From CAVTWH01 sp963794685 (GTDB lineage Bacteria; Actinomycetota; Actinomycetes; Mycobacteriales; Micromonosporaceae): a DNA stretch of 64,000 bases. The notes under the pieces are model-generated. The model was not told the DNA's origin. It saw nothing but the letters and a program-made list of their open reading frames with translations, and did not search any database. Position 1 is the stretch's first letter. Each line of letters begins with the position of its first letter. The stretch covers positions 1,178,001-1,242,000 of the forward strand of contig CAWCFK010000004.1 in NCBI GenBank assembly GCA_963794685.1, in the 5' to 3' direction. Of this stretch, positions 16,993 through 24,092 are shown piece by piece. A program made the translations under genes and the position numbers.

Positions 16993-17373
16993 GTGACCGA
17001 TATCGACCACCTGGAGCCGGACCCGGCCGCGGCCGGACTCGCCGAGCCCACCGGCTGGCTCACCCTGCCGGACATCGCTGAACTGCTCGACCTGCCGGTC
17101 AACCGGGTGCACCAGCTCATCCGGGAACGCACCATGCTCGCCGTGCGCCGGGACGGGGTGCTGCGGGTACCCGCAGAGTTCATGGCGACGCCCACGGTTC
17201 GCAAGCACCTCCCGGGTGTGCTCAATCTGCTGCACGACGCTGGGTACAACGACGAAGAAGCGCTGCGGTGGCTGTTCACCCCCGACCCGACGCTGCCGGG
17301 CACGCCGGCCGCCGCGCTCGCCGGCGAGCGGGCCATCGAGGTCAAGCGGCGCGCCCAGGCACTGGGCTTCTGA
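16993..17373 (+). CDS. Rv2175c-like DNA-binding protein
   Basis: 126 residues. The N-terminal half carries a MerR/excisionase-like winged helix (WLTLPDIAELLDLPVNRVHQLIRERTMLAVRRDGVLRVP), the C-terminal half the Rv2175c domain (LPGVLNLLHDAGYNDEEALRWLFTPD). M. tuberculosis Rv2175c binds DNA weakly and is phosphorylated by PknL, which abolishes binding. The Thr-rich N-terminal extension of the mycobacterial protein is mostly absent. GTG start. Adjacent to, and divergent from, the kinase side of the locus. Confidence 0.9.
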   Translation: MTDIDHLEPDPAAAGLAEPTGWLTLPDIAELLDLPVNRVHQLIRERTMLAVRRDGVLRVPAEFMATPTVRKHLPGVLNLLHDAGYNDEEALRWLFTPDPTLPGTPAAALAGERAIEVKRRAQALGF

Positions 17374-17380
17374 GCTGCCG

Positions 17381-17731
17381 GTGCGGCACCTGAGCTATCT
17401 GTTCGTGCTCGCCGGGGCGCTGGCCGGCGCACTCTGGCTGGAACCGGTGCTGCGGGTCGGAGTGCTGCGCCGCTGGCGGCGGCTGCTGGCCACACTGCTT
17501 CCGGTCGCGGTCGTCTTCTCGCTCTGGGACATCGCGGCCATCCGGGCCGGTCACTGGAGCTTCGACCCGGCGCAGACCACCGGGGTACGGCTCCCCGGCG
17601 CGCTGCCACTCGACGAGCTGCTGTTCTTCGCCGTGGTACCGGTCTGCGCGATCCTCGGCTTCGAGGCCGTCCGGGTGGCCCGACGGCGCGCCGGCTGGCG
17701 GGCCGGGGACGAGCCGGAGGAGTCGTCGTGA
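17381..17731 (+). CDS. crtYc: Lycopene cyclase subunit (CrtYc type)
   Basis: 116-residue polytopic membrane protein with about three helices and the conserved motif PLDELLFF plus SLWDIAA, both hallmarks of the small heterodimeric lycopene cyclase domain. With CrtYd it closes the end ring of lycopene. An upstream open frame exists, but GTG 17381 gives the family start (VRHLSYLFVLAGALAGA). Seven bases after the Rv2175c-like stop. Its TGA overlaps the GTG of the next gene (GTGA). Confidence 0.87.
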   Translation: MRHLSYLFVLAGALAGALWLEPVLRVGVLRRWRRLLATLLPVAVVFSLWDIAAIRAGHWSFDPAQTTGVRLPGALPLDELLFFAVVPVCAILGFEAVRVARRRAGWRAGDEPEESS

Positions 17732-18033
17732 CCTACACGGTGGCAGCCGGCCTCGGCGTGCTCGGCGCGGTCCTGCTGGACCTGCTGGTGCTGCGTACCC
17801 GGCTGCTGGCCCGTCGGATGTTCTGGGCCACCTATCCGATCATCCTGGTCGGCCAGCTGGTCAGCAACGGCGTGCTGACCGGCCGGCACATCGTCCGGTA
17901 CGCCCCGGACGCGATCGTCGGCGTCCGGCTGGCGTACGCGCCGGTCGAGGATCTTGCCTTCGGCTTCGCCCTGGTGCTCTGCACTCTGTCACTCTGGGTC
18001 TACTGGGGACGCCGTGGCCTCGACCGAACCTGA
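17728..18033 (+). CDS. crtYd: Lycopene cyclase subunit (CrtYd type)
   Basis: 101 residues, about three membrane helices, with the second cyclase motif PVEDLAFGF and the preceding IVGVRLAYAP loop. Forms the partner of CrtYc; both are needed for activity in known systems. Start GTG 17728 overlaps the crtYc stop, and the 3' end overlaps the RNase gene by 20 bases. Substrate would come from the carotenoid operon at 25.8-30.4 kb. Confidence 0.87.
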   Translation: MTYTVAAGLGVLGAVLLDLLVLRTRLLARRMFWATYPIILVGQLVSNGVLTGRHIVRYAPDAIVGVRLAYAPVEDLAFGFALVLCTLSLWVYWGRRGLDRT

Positions 18034-18607
18034 CAACCCGCTCAGCCGGCCCACCCCCGCCGAGCCCGCCGAGCCCGCCCCGCAGGCCCGCTCCGGCCGG
18101 GCCGTCCCGGCAGGCTCCGCTCCGGCCGGGCCGGGTTCGGTTGGGCGCGGGGTGTCCGGGGCGAGGTGGCTGGGGCTGTCCCGGCGGGTCTGGGCGCTGA
18201 TTGCGCTGGTGGCGGTGCTCGCACTGGGCGGCGGAACGCTGGCCGGGGCGTGGACGGCGCACGACGGTGGACGCGACGCCGCTGGTGCGCCGACCTCGGC
18301 CGGTGCGGTGGCCGCGACTCCGGTGTCCGGGCTGCCCACGGTTGCGGTCGCGGACCTGCCGCCACAGGCGCGGGTGGTGCTGGCCACCATCGACGCGCAC
18401 GGCACCTTCCGGTACCCACAGGACGGCACCGTGTTCGGCAACTTCGAGGGGCGGCTGCCGGCCCACCCGGCCGGCTACTACCACGAGTACACCGTGCCAA
18501 CTCCGGGTTCGTCCGACCGTGGGGCGCGCCGGCTGGTGGTGGGCGAGGGCGGCGACGTGTACTACACCGATGACCACTACGGCACGTTCCGCCAGGTGCT
18601 GCGCTGA
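18014..18607 (+). CDS. Membrane-anchored guanyl-specific ribonuclease (N1/T1, RNase Sa-like)
   Basis: 197 residues: about 55 Pro/Ala-rich residues, one membrane helix (about 58-82), a linker, and a C-terminal microbial RNase domain. The domain follows RNase Sa closely: GNFEGRLP with the catalytic Glu (E145), YYHEYTV, RGARR with the phosphate-binding Arg, and YYTDDHY with the catalytic His (H188). The enzyme would sit outside the membrane, or be released. Start GTG 18014 lies inside crtYd; translation may be coupled. A barstar gene follows by nine bases, which fits a secreted toxin plus cytosolic immunity protein. Confidence 0.9.
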   Translation: MASTEPDNPLSRPTPAEPAEPAPQARSGRAVPAGSAPAGPGSVGRGVSGARWLGLSRRVWALIALVAVLALGGGTLAGAWTAHDGGRDAAGAPTSAGAVAATPVSGLPTVAVADLPPQARVVLATIDAHGTFRYPQDGTVFGNFEGRLPAHPAGYYHEYTVPTPGSSDRGARRLVVGEGGDVYYTDDHYGTFRQVLR

Positions 18608-18616
18608 GGTCCGGCC

Positions 18617-19012
18617 GTGACCGCCGCCGACCTGCTCACCGGTGGCCGGCCTCCAGGGGTCTACCCGGCACCCGCCGACCTGGCCCTGGATGAAGTGCTG
18701 GCGGCCGGCTGGCAGGTGGCGGTGCTGGACGGTCGAGCCATCACCGAGGCCGGCGAGCTGCTCGCGGCGTGCGCGGCAGCCTGGCAGTTCCCGTCCTGGT
18801 ACGGCCACAACTTCGACGCCCTCGCCGACTGCCTGGCCGACCTGTCCTGGCTGCCCGCCCCCGGCTACCTGCTCCTCTGGCGGCACGCCGAGATCCTGGC
18901 CGGCGCCGCCCCCGGCGCCCACTCCGCCGCCCTGGAGGTCTTCGGGGTAGCCGCCAGCCGGCGCTCCGCCCACCACCTGCCCCCCTTGTACGTCCTGTTG
19001 GCTGGGCCGTGA
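18617..19012 (+). CDS. Barstar-family RNase inhibitor
   Basis: 131 residues. Contains the barstar signature FPSWYGHNFDALADCLADLSW, whose Asp and Trp residues plug the RNase active site in barnase-barstar. Preceded by a TM-anchored RNase gene nine bases upstream, so it most likely neutralises that enzyme in the cytoplasm before export. GTG start at 18617. A nested stem-loop follows the stop at 19010-19012. Confidence 0.92.
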   Translation: MTAADLLTGGRPPGVYPAPADLALDEVLAAGWQVAVLDGRAITEAGELLAACAAAWQFPSWYGHNFDALADCLADLSWLPAPGYLLLWRHAEILAGAAPGAHSAALEVFGVAASRRSAHHLPPLYVLLAGP

Positions 19013-19013
19013 A

Positions 19014-19082
19014 GCAAGATCACGATCCGTTGCGCGGATGTGCCCTGTGAGGGCAGGTTTGCGGATCTAATCGCGATCTTGC
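19014..19082 (+). terminator. Nested inverted repeat after the barstar gene
   Basis: Outer arms GCAAGATCACGAT (19014-19026) and ATCGCGATCTTGC (19070-19082) pair with one mismatch; an inner TGCCCT-GTG-AGGGCA hairpin sits at 19041-19055. There is no T-run, so termination would be hairpin-only, common in actinobacteria. The element might instead be a dispersed intergenic palindrome. Confidence 0.55.
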
Positions 19083-19140
19083 CCCGGAGTTATCCACAGG
19101 GGGTTACCGGGGTGGGTGGGGTTGGGCATGGTTACTGGTC

Positions 19141-19725
19141 GTGGATCGGGGTGCGCTTCAGGGGATCGCCCGGGGGCAGGTTGGGTTGTTCACTGCTGCT
19201 CAGGCTCGGGGGTGTGGCTACTCGGACAAGATGATCCGGCGACGGGTTGGATTGGGCGAGTGGCAGCGGGTGGTGAGCCAGGTACTGGTGGCGGGTGGTC
19301 ACTTGGGGATCCGATCGCCGACCAGGACATCACTCTGCTCGACGGTGTGCTGGTGGCGAACCGGCCGAGGACCGTCTTCGACCTGCTTCGTACCGCGTCG
19401 CCGGCAGCATCCCGGGAGCTGCTGGACACCGCCCTGCAGCGACGCTGGCTCACCCTCGGGGAGCTGACTGCCCGGGTACGGGCGCACGCCGGTCGACGGG
19501 ACGCGCCAACCCTGGTGGCCCTGGTCAGGCACGCGGCGTCGGGGGCCCGGTCGCGCCCATCACGTGACCCCGGCGCAGTTCCAGCGCGATCGGGACCGGC
19601 AGAACCAACTGGTCGCCGCAGGCTGGACAGTGCTGCGCTTCACCTGGCACGACCTCACCAGCCGGCCGGATCGGGTGGTGCAGGAGATCGGCATGATCGC
19701 GACCCGCCGCACCGCGACGCCCTGA
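19141..19725 (+). pseudogene. Remnant of an AbiEi-like / DUF559 endonuclease-fold protein
   Basis: Three successive frames each match one part of a common actinobacterial protein: an N-terminal winged-helix AbiEi_4-like part from GTG 19141 (LFTAAQARGCGYSDKMIRRRV), a central part in another frame from about 19310 (DGVLVANRPRTVFDLLRT ... LTARVRAHAGRRD), and a C-terminal Vsr-like tail in a third frame from about 19558 (VTPAQFQRDRDRQNQLVAAGW) ending at TGA 19723. The catalytic core between ASGARS and the tail is missing and the total length, about 195 codons, is well below the usual 280-300. This is decay by internal deletion, unlike the single-base breaks further right. Confidence 0.7.
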
Positions 19726-19752
19726 GCAGGCTCTTTGCTGGAAGGCGTCCGG

Positions 19753-19860
19753 TCAGGTGGGGCGCTGGGTGGCGGCGGCCAGTTCGATTCAGATGGTGCG
19801 CTGGGCGGTGGCCAGTTCGATTCAGGTGGTGCGCTGGGTGGCGGCGGCGGCGAGTTCGAT
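19753..19860 (-). repeat. Stop-codon-containing tandem repeat of the prenyl synthase 3' end
   Basis: Three adjacent units of 39, 33 and 36 bases, read on the minus strand, each code for I-E-L-A-(A)-A-T-Q-R-x-x followed by TGA. The first (19822-19860) is the real C-terminus of the prenyl synthase; the two downstream copies at 19789-19821 and 19753-19788 stay in frame after the stop, so read-through would add near-copies of the last residues. Confidence 0.85.
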
Positions 19861-20910
19861 GAGGGCGGTGCGGCCGAGGGGGGCGAGGTCGACTCCGTCG
19901 AGGGCGTCGAGGGCGCGGGTGGTGAGATCGGCGATCCGGTCCTCGGTGCGCTGACGGGCGCCGGTGCGCTCGATGATCTCGCGCAGCCGGGCGACGCCGG
20001 TCGGGTCGAGCGCCGGCTCGCCGAGGCCGGCGGCGAGCACTGCCCGGTCGGCTGGGGTGGCGGCGGCGAACGCGGCGGCCACCAGCCAGGTGCGCTTGCC
20101 CTCCCGCAGGTCGTCGCCGGCCGGCTTGCCGGTGACTGCCGGGTCACCGAACACCCCGAGCACGTCGTCACGCAGCTGGAACGCCTCCCCGACCGGCAGC
20201 CCGAACCGGGAGTACGCGCGCCGCACGGTCTCGTCTGCGCCGGCCAACTCGGCGCCGAGCAGCATCGGCCGCTCCACCGTGTACTTGGCCGACTTGAGCT
20301 GGGCGACCTGGGTGGCCCGATCGGTGGAGGTCTCCCCGGTGGCCTGGGTGAGCACGTCCAGGAACTGACCGACGATCACTTCGGTACGCATGGCGTCGAA
20401 GACCTTCCGGGCCCGGGACACGGTGGCGGCGTCCAGCCCGCTGTTGTGCAGCAACTCGTCGGACCAGGCCAGGCACAGGTCCCCGAGCAGAATGGCGGCG
20501 GCCTCGCCGAACGAGTCCGGATCGCCGCCCCAGCCGCTCGTGCCGTGGATGGTGGCGAACTGCCGGTGGGTGGCCGGTTCGCCGCGTCGGGTATCCGAGT
20601 CGTCCATCACATCGTCGTGCATCAAGGCGCTGGCCTGCACCATTTCGAGTGCGGCCAGGGCGGCCACCACCTCGTCGGAGTCCACGCCACCGGCCCCGCG
20701 GTAGGCCCAGTACCCGAACAGCGGGCGCAGCCGCTTGCCGCCGCGCAGCACGAAGGCGTCCACCGTGTCACACAGCAGCGCGAGCTCGGGCTCGATACCG
20801 AGCAGGGTGTCCCGCTGCCGGGCGAGGAACGCACGGAGTACGTCGTCGATCCGACCGCGTACCCCCGCATGGTCGGTCAGCGGATGGGTCGCGACAGTCT
20901 CCTTGGTCAC
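19822..20910 (-). CDS. Polyprenyl (geranylgeranyl-type) diphosphate synthase
   Basis: Trans-prenyltransferase that chains isopentenyl diphosphate onto an allylic primer. 362 residues. First Asp-rich motif DDVMD at residues 99-103, second motif LRDDVLGVFGD around 247-256, KxxxR-type motif GGKRLRPLFGYW near 58-67. Length and motifs match IdsA-type enzymes; C20 product is expected for carotenoid supply but chain length cannot be fixed by eye. GTG start 20910. Equivalent position to idsA2 in the mycobacterial locus. Confidence 0.92.
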   Translation of the reverse strand: MTKETVATHPLTDHAGVRGRIDDVLRAFLARQRDTLLGIEPELALLCDTVDAFVLRGGKRLRPLFGYWAYRGAGGVDSDEVVAALAALEMVQASALMHDDVMDDSDTRRGEPATHRQFATIHGTSGWGGDPDSFGEAAAILLGDLCLAWSDELLHNSGLDAATVSRARKVFDAMRTEVIVGQFLDVLTQATGETSTDRATQVAQLKSAKYTVERPMLLGAELAGADETVRRAYSRFGLPVGEAFQLRDDVLGVFGDPAVTGKPAGDDLREGKRTWLVAAAFAAATPADRAVLAAGLGEPALDPTGVARLREIIERTGARQRTEDRIADLTTRALDALDGVDLAPLGRTALIELAAAATQRTT

Positions 20911-20934
20911 AGCCGCAACGCTAGTGGCCGGTCA

Positions 20935-21264
20935 TCATGCCTGCTCACGCACCCCCTGCCGAACGTCCGAACGACGGGCCAACCCCGCCGGGTCGACGGT
21001 CTCGGCCGGCTCGCAGCCCGGCCGGGACCGTCGGGTAACCATCGCCGCCCGCTCCAACTGGGTCAGCTCCACGTCGAGCACGACGGCGAGCCAACGCAGC
21101 CAGAAGGCGTTGGGAATGCGTACCTCCCGCTCCCACCTGCTGATCTCGTGCCGGCTGAGCGTGGCGACCCCCGAGGCCCCGCACAGCTGGTCCGCGATCC
21201 GCAGTTGGGACCGGCCCGTTGCCAGTCGCACCCGGGTGAGCAGTGCGCCCAGCGACTCGTCCAT
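20935..21264 (-). CDS. XRE-family helix-turn-helix regulator
   Basis: About 109 residues from ATG 21264. The HTH lies at residues 8-62 (LLTRVRLATGRSQLRIADQL ... LSRHEISRWEREVRIP), the standard Xre/Cro layout with a slightly lengthened turn. A further C-terminal helix and a basic tail follow. The frame is open to 21336 but upstream residues look non-coding. Lies just upstream of the prenyl synthase on the same strand (25-base gap), so it may belong to that transcript. Targets unknown. Confidence 0.75.
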   Translation of the reverse strand: MDESLGALLTRVRLATGRSQLRIADQLCGASGVATLSRHEISRWEREVRIPNAFWLRWLAVVLDVELTQLERAAMVTRRSRPGCEPAETVDPAGLARRSDVRQGVREQA

Positions 21265-21388
21265 AGCGATCTCCGTCTCGACGTTGTGATCGTCAAGACC
21301 CCCATCGGCGGCCGCTCGCCAGAACATGTGTACCAACCGGGTACGACGAAACTCGCCCGCGTCGTCGCTGCCGGGTGATGATGTTGGG

Positions 21389-21892
21389 ATGGCTGTCGAG
21401 GCTGCGGACCCGCACGCTCAGCGTGCGGGCGACGAGATGAAGGTCTGGTTCCGGTTCACACCCCGGGAGGGGTGGCTGCCGTACGACACGGAGGGCCTGT
21501 GGGCCGTATCGGTCGGACCCGATCTCGCGCGGATCAGAAGCGTGCCGTTTCTGCAGGATGGAGTCGCCGAGGACGACATCGTTCGGTTCGAGACCGACGC
21601 TGACGGCCGGCACTGGTCACGCGAGCGCGTCGAGGCGTCGGACAACTGCACGATCCGGATTCTCCCGGTGCCGACCGGACCACTGGGCCCCAGCGCCGAG
21701 GCGGTACACGCGAAGTTCTCGGAGTTCGACCTCGGCGGCGAGGTGTTCAGTGAAGCGCTGCCGTTCGTCGCGCTCAACGTGCCCGCTGACGCCGATTTCG
21801 CGGCGGTCAAGGAGTTGCTGCGTACCGGTGCGGACGAAGGTTGGTGGTACTTCGAGGTGGGCTGCGCGACACAACGGTGGCGGGACGCATGA
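21389..21892 (+). CDS. DUF4265-type protein
   Basis: 167 residues. Start ATG 21389; the conserved opening is KVWFRFTPREGWLPYDTEGLWAVSVGPDLARIRSVPFLQDGVAEDDIVRF, typical of DUF4265, whose members are often found with polymorphic-toxin or surface-immunity genes. No catalytic residues are known for the family. Cytosolic by composition. Divergent from the XRE regulator, convergent with the winged-helix gene. Function unknown. Confidence 0.7.
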   Translation: MAVEAADPHAQRAGDEMKVWFRFTPREGWLPYDTEGLWAVSVGPDLARIRSVPFLQDGVAEDDIVRFETDADGRHWSRERVEASDNCTIRILPVPTGPLGPSAEAVHAKFSEFDLGGEVFSEALPFVALNVPADADFAAVKELLRTGADEGWWYFEVGCATQRWRDA

Positions 21893-21914
21893 GCCGGGCT
21901 TGCGCGGGTCGGGG

Positions 21915-22550
21915 TCAGGCGTCCGAGCCGCGGGGGATGCCGAGGGTGGCAAGTAGATCTTCGTGGAACTGGATCCAGACCAGGTGCAACGAGTCGCGGT
22001 CGTGGGCGTCGACCCAGGTCCGTTGTCCCGCATCGACTTTGCGTAGTGCCGAGGAGTACAGCGCGGCGTAGCCGTCGAAGCGGGCGAGGGAGTCGGCGAG
22101 CTGGTCGCACAGCCGAGTGAAGGACCGGCCGAGCGAGGTCAGCGCCGCCAGCACCCGGTCGTCCCAGCGCCAGTCGGTGTGGTCGTTGAACTCCATCGGG
22201 TCGAGCCGGGACGGGCGGATCTGCCAGTCGGTGCAGGCCGTGCCGAACCGCCGATTCAGGGGTACGAACGTCGCATGCGCCCGGGTGACGATCTCCCGTG
22301 CGGCGGCCCGGTCGAGTTCGGCGGCGAGCCGTTCGGAGTTCATCACCCGGCCGGCGTCGGTCAACGACCACCCGGAGCTGCCCCCGAAACTCAGCTGCCG
22401 CACCCACCCCCGGGCCTCGAAATCCAGCAGCGTCTCGTGGACCACGTCGACATCGAGCCGGTACCGGCCGGCGATGCGCGCTGTCGTCGGGAACCCGAGC
22501 ACCCGTGCCCCGTGCAGCGCCAGGTCCCCGGAATTGGACTGGTGGGCCAC
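21915..22550 (-). CDS. Winged-helix protein, likely regulator
   Basis: 211 residues. The first about 75 residues fit a winged helix (LGFPTTARIAGRYRLDVDVVHETLLDFEARGWVRQ followed by a GWSLTDAGR wing); the rest is a helical domain rich in Trp, Arg and Asp without known motif. GTG start 22550 lies two bases after the stop of the upstream HTH gene, so the two form an operon. A paired-palindrome operator lies upstream of that operon. Function unknown. Confidence 0.65.
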   Translation of the reverse strand: MAHQSNSGDLALHGARVLGFPTTARIAGRYRLDVDVVHETLLDFEARGWVRQLSFGGSSGWSLTDAGRVMNSERLAAELDRAAAREIVTRAHATFVPLNRRFGTACTDWQIRPSRLDPMEFNDHTDWRWDDRVLAALTSLGRSFTRLCDQLADSLARFDGYAALYSSALRKVDAGQRTWVDAHDRDSLHLVWIQFHEDLLATLGIPRGSDA

Positions 22551-22552
22551 GG

Positions 22553-22942
22553 TCAGGCACCGTCCCGCTGCTCGACCCGACCGTTGACCCGGTCGTACCG
22601 CTGCTGCGCGGCCTGCGCCGACCCCAGGCCCAGGGCTCGGGAGATCTGGGGCCAGGACAACCCCTGGGCCCGCGCGGTGAACAGCAGTGCCGCCTCCGCC
22701 TGGTCCACCTCGGCCCGGGCGGCGGGCAGCAGCGTCAGCGCCGCCACCAGGTCGGCCTCACCGAGTTCGGGGGTACCGGCGGAGCGCCACAGCGCGAACC
22801 GGATCAGCTCGACCGCCGACGGCGGCTGGTTCTTGTGCAGCCACGGTGCCCGGGGGAGCGCGGCGGCGCCCGAGTCCAGCAACTGTCTGCGCGCGGCCGT
22901 CTCGCGCGCCGTCTGACTCCCGTCCAGATTCCCCTCAGCCAT
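22553..22942 (-). CDS. Small helix-turn-helix protein
   Basis: 129 residues from ATG 22942 (GTG 22951 is an alternative). C-terminal HTH segment ARAQGLSWPQISRALGLGSAQAAQQRYDRV resembles sigma-70-region-4-like or MerR-like helices found in small actinobacterial DNA-binding proteins. The N-terminal part carries an acidic helix. First gene of a two-gene operon with the winged-helix protein; autoregulation through the upstream palindromes is an inference. Confidence 0.65.
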   Translation of the reverse strand: MAEGNLDGSQTARETAARRQLLDSGAAALPRAPWLHKNQPPSAVELIRFALWRSAGTPELGEADLVAALTLLPAARAEVDQAEAALLFTARAQGLSWPQISRALGLGSAQAAQQRYDRVNGRVEQRDGA

Positions 22943-22960
22943 GTCCGCCACGCTCGACCA

Positions 22961-22989
22961 TCAACACTCTGTTGTCAACTATCTGTTGA
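22961..22989 (-). promoter_or_regulatory. Two adjacent perfect palindromes upstream of the HTH operon
   Basis: CAACA-CTC-TGTTG at 22962-22974 and TCAAC-TATCT-GTTGA at 22975-22989 abut each other and share the CAAC/GTTG half-site. They lie 20-45 bases upstream of the HTH gene start, on an A+T-richer patch, as expected for an operator overlapping a promoter. Confidence 0.6.
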
Positions 22990-23150
22990 TACCGAGGTGA
23001 CGGTTGGTCGGTGCCGACCCGCCCGTCATCACGAGTTCATAATGGGGCCGTCCATCCCGCTCGGGGCCTCTGCTGCTTCTTGGCTCGGTGGTTCTCTGCG
23101 GCGGAGTTCAGCGCGTAGCTCCTGCTTCCCGCCTCGGTGGAGCCATCGCC

Positions 23151-23279
23151 GTGAGCCGGGAATCCACCGAGGTCCGCTTCGTCGATCCGACCGAGTTCGA
23201 TCGCATCCCGATCCACGACACCGTCCGGTTCCGCCTGGGCCACTACGCCGAGCGCCGGTCGACGCCCTATCTCGGCTGA
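23151..23279 (+). CDS. Possible 42-residue protein
   Basis: GTG 23151 opens a short frame encoding a charged peptide, ending in TGA at 23277. The segment FVDPTEFDRIPIHDTVRFRL is balanced in composition and unlike the Arg/Pro-rich shadows nearby. No RBS of note and no recognised family. Located just before endonuclease V; could be noise or a fragment of a longer decayed gene. Confidence 0.35.
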   Translation: MSRESTEVRFVDPTEFDRIPIHDTVRFRLGHYAERRSTPYLG

Positions 23280-23300
23280 TCCCTCGGGGCCGATCATGGG

Positions 23301-24083
23301 ATGCTGGGGTCGCCGGAGACGGGGGATCTGGGACTGATGCGGGACATGTGCGGGCAACTCGATCCGTCGACTGTCGAAGAAGCGGAGCGGCTGCAGGAGA
23401 CCCTGCGACGACAGGTCGACCTTGCCACCGGGCTGCCGCATCCGCCGAAGACCATTGCCGGCCTGGACGTGTCGTACGAAGTCGGCACGCAGCGGGTGGC
23501 GGCTGCGGCGGTACTCCTGGATGCGGTGACCCTGGAGATCATCGAGTCAGCTGTGATCTTCGGGGAGGTGACCTTCCCCTACGTGCCGGGCCTGCTCGCC
23601 TTCCGGGAGGTTCCGTTCCTGCTGGCGGCGCTGGAGAAGCTGGCGGGCAGTCCGGACGTGCTGGTCTGCGACGGGTACGGCATCGCCCACCCGAGGCGGT
23701 TCGGGCTGGCCTGCCACCTGGGCGTGCGGACCGGTCTGCCGGCGTTCGGAGTCGCCAAGACGGCCTTCCTGGCGAGGTTCGCCGCACCCGGATCGGCCAG
23801 GGGCGAGTGGTCGCCCCTGACGGACGGGGCGGACACCGTGGGGCGGGCGGTCCGGACGCAGACAGGGGTCAAGCCGGTGTTCGTGTCCGTCGGCCACCGG
23901 ATCGACATCGACCAGGCGACCGACCTGACGCTCTCGATGTCCCGCTACCGCATCCCGGAAGCCACCCGAATGGCTGACCACCTCTCCCGCGAGGCCCTAC
24001 GTGGTGCCTCAGCGGACGCGGCTGGGGTACCGGCGAGTGGGACGCGAGCGCGGCTGGGCTCGGGATCCAGGGTGGGCCGCTAG
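23301..24083 (+). CDS. nfi: Endonuclease V (deoxyinosine 3' endonuclease)
   Basis: Cleaves DNA (or RNA) one nucleotide 3' to deoxyinosine. 260 residues. Metal and substrate motifs are present: AGLDVSYE with the first Asp, the FPYVPGLLAFRE wedge motif, the Glu/Asp of VCDGYGIAHPRRFGLACHLGV, and VGHRIDIDQA near the end. ATG 23301 or ATG 23337 could be the start; the latter removes 12 poorly conserved residues. The C-terminal 35 residues are a Ser/Ala/Arg tail. Its TAG stop lies within the -10 box of metF. Confidence 0.92.
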   Translation: MLGSPETGDLGLMRDMCGQLDPSTVEEAERLQETLRRQVDLATGLPHPPKTIAGLDVSYEVGTQRVAAAAVLLDAVTLEIIESAVIFGEVTFPYVPGLLAFREVPFLLAALEKLAGSPDVLVCDGYGIAHPRRFGLACHLGVRTGLPAFGVAKTAFLARFAAPGSARGEWSPLTDGADTVGRAVRTQTGVKPVFVSVGHRIDIDQATDLTLSMSRYRIPEATRMADHLSREALRGASADAAGVPASGTRARLGSGSRVGR

Positions 24084-24086
24084 AGT
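24081..24086 (+). promoter_or_regulatory. Candidate leaderless -10 element for metF
   Basis: TAGAGT, six bases before GTG 24093. Its first three bases are the stop codon of the endonuclease V gene, so the two functions share sequence. Confidence 0.6.
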
Positions 24087-24092
24087 CGTAGC

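Noticed and set aside
19090..19098. Replication origin suggested by a DnaA box
   Set aside because: Only one box, no dnaA or dnaN gene and no AT-rich unwinding region nearby.
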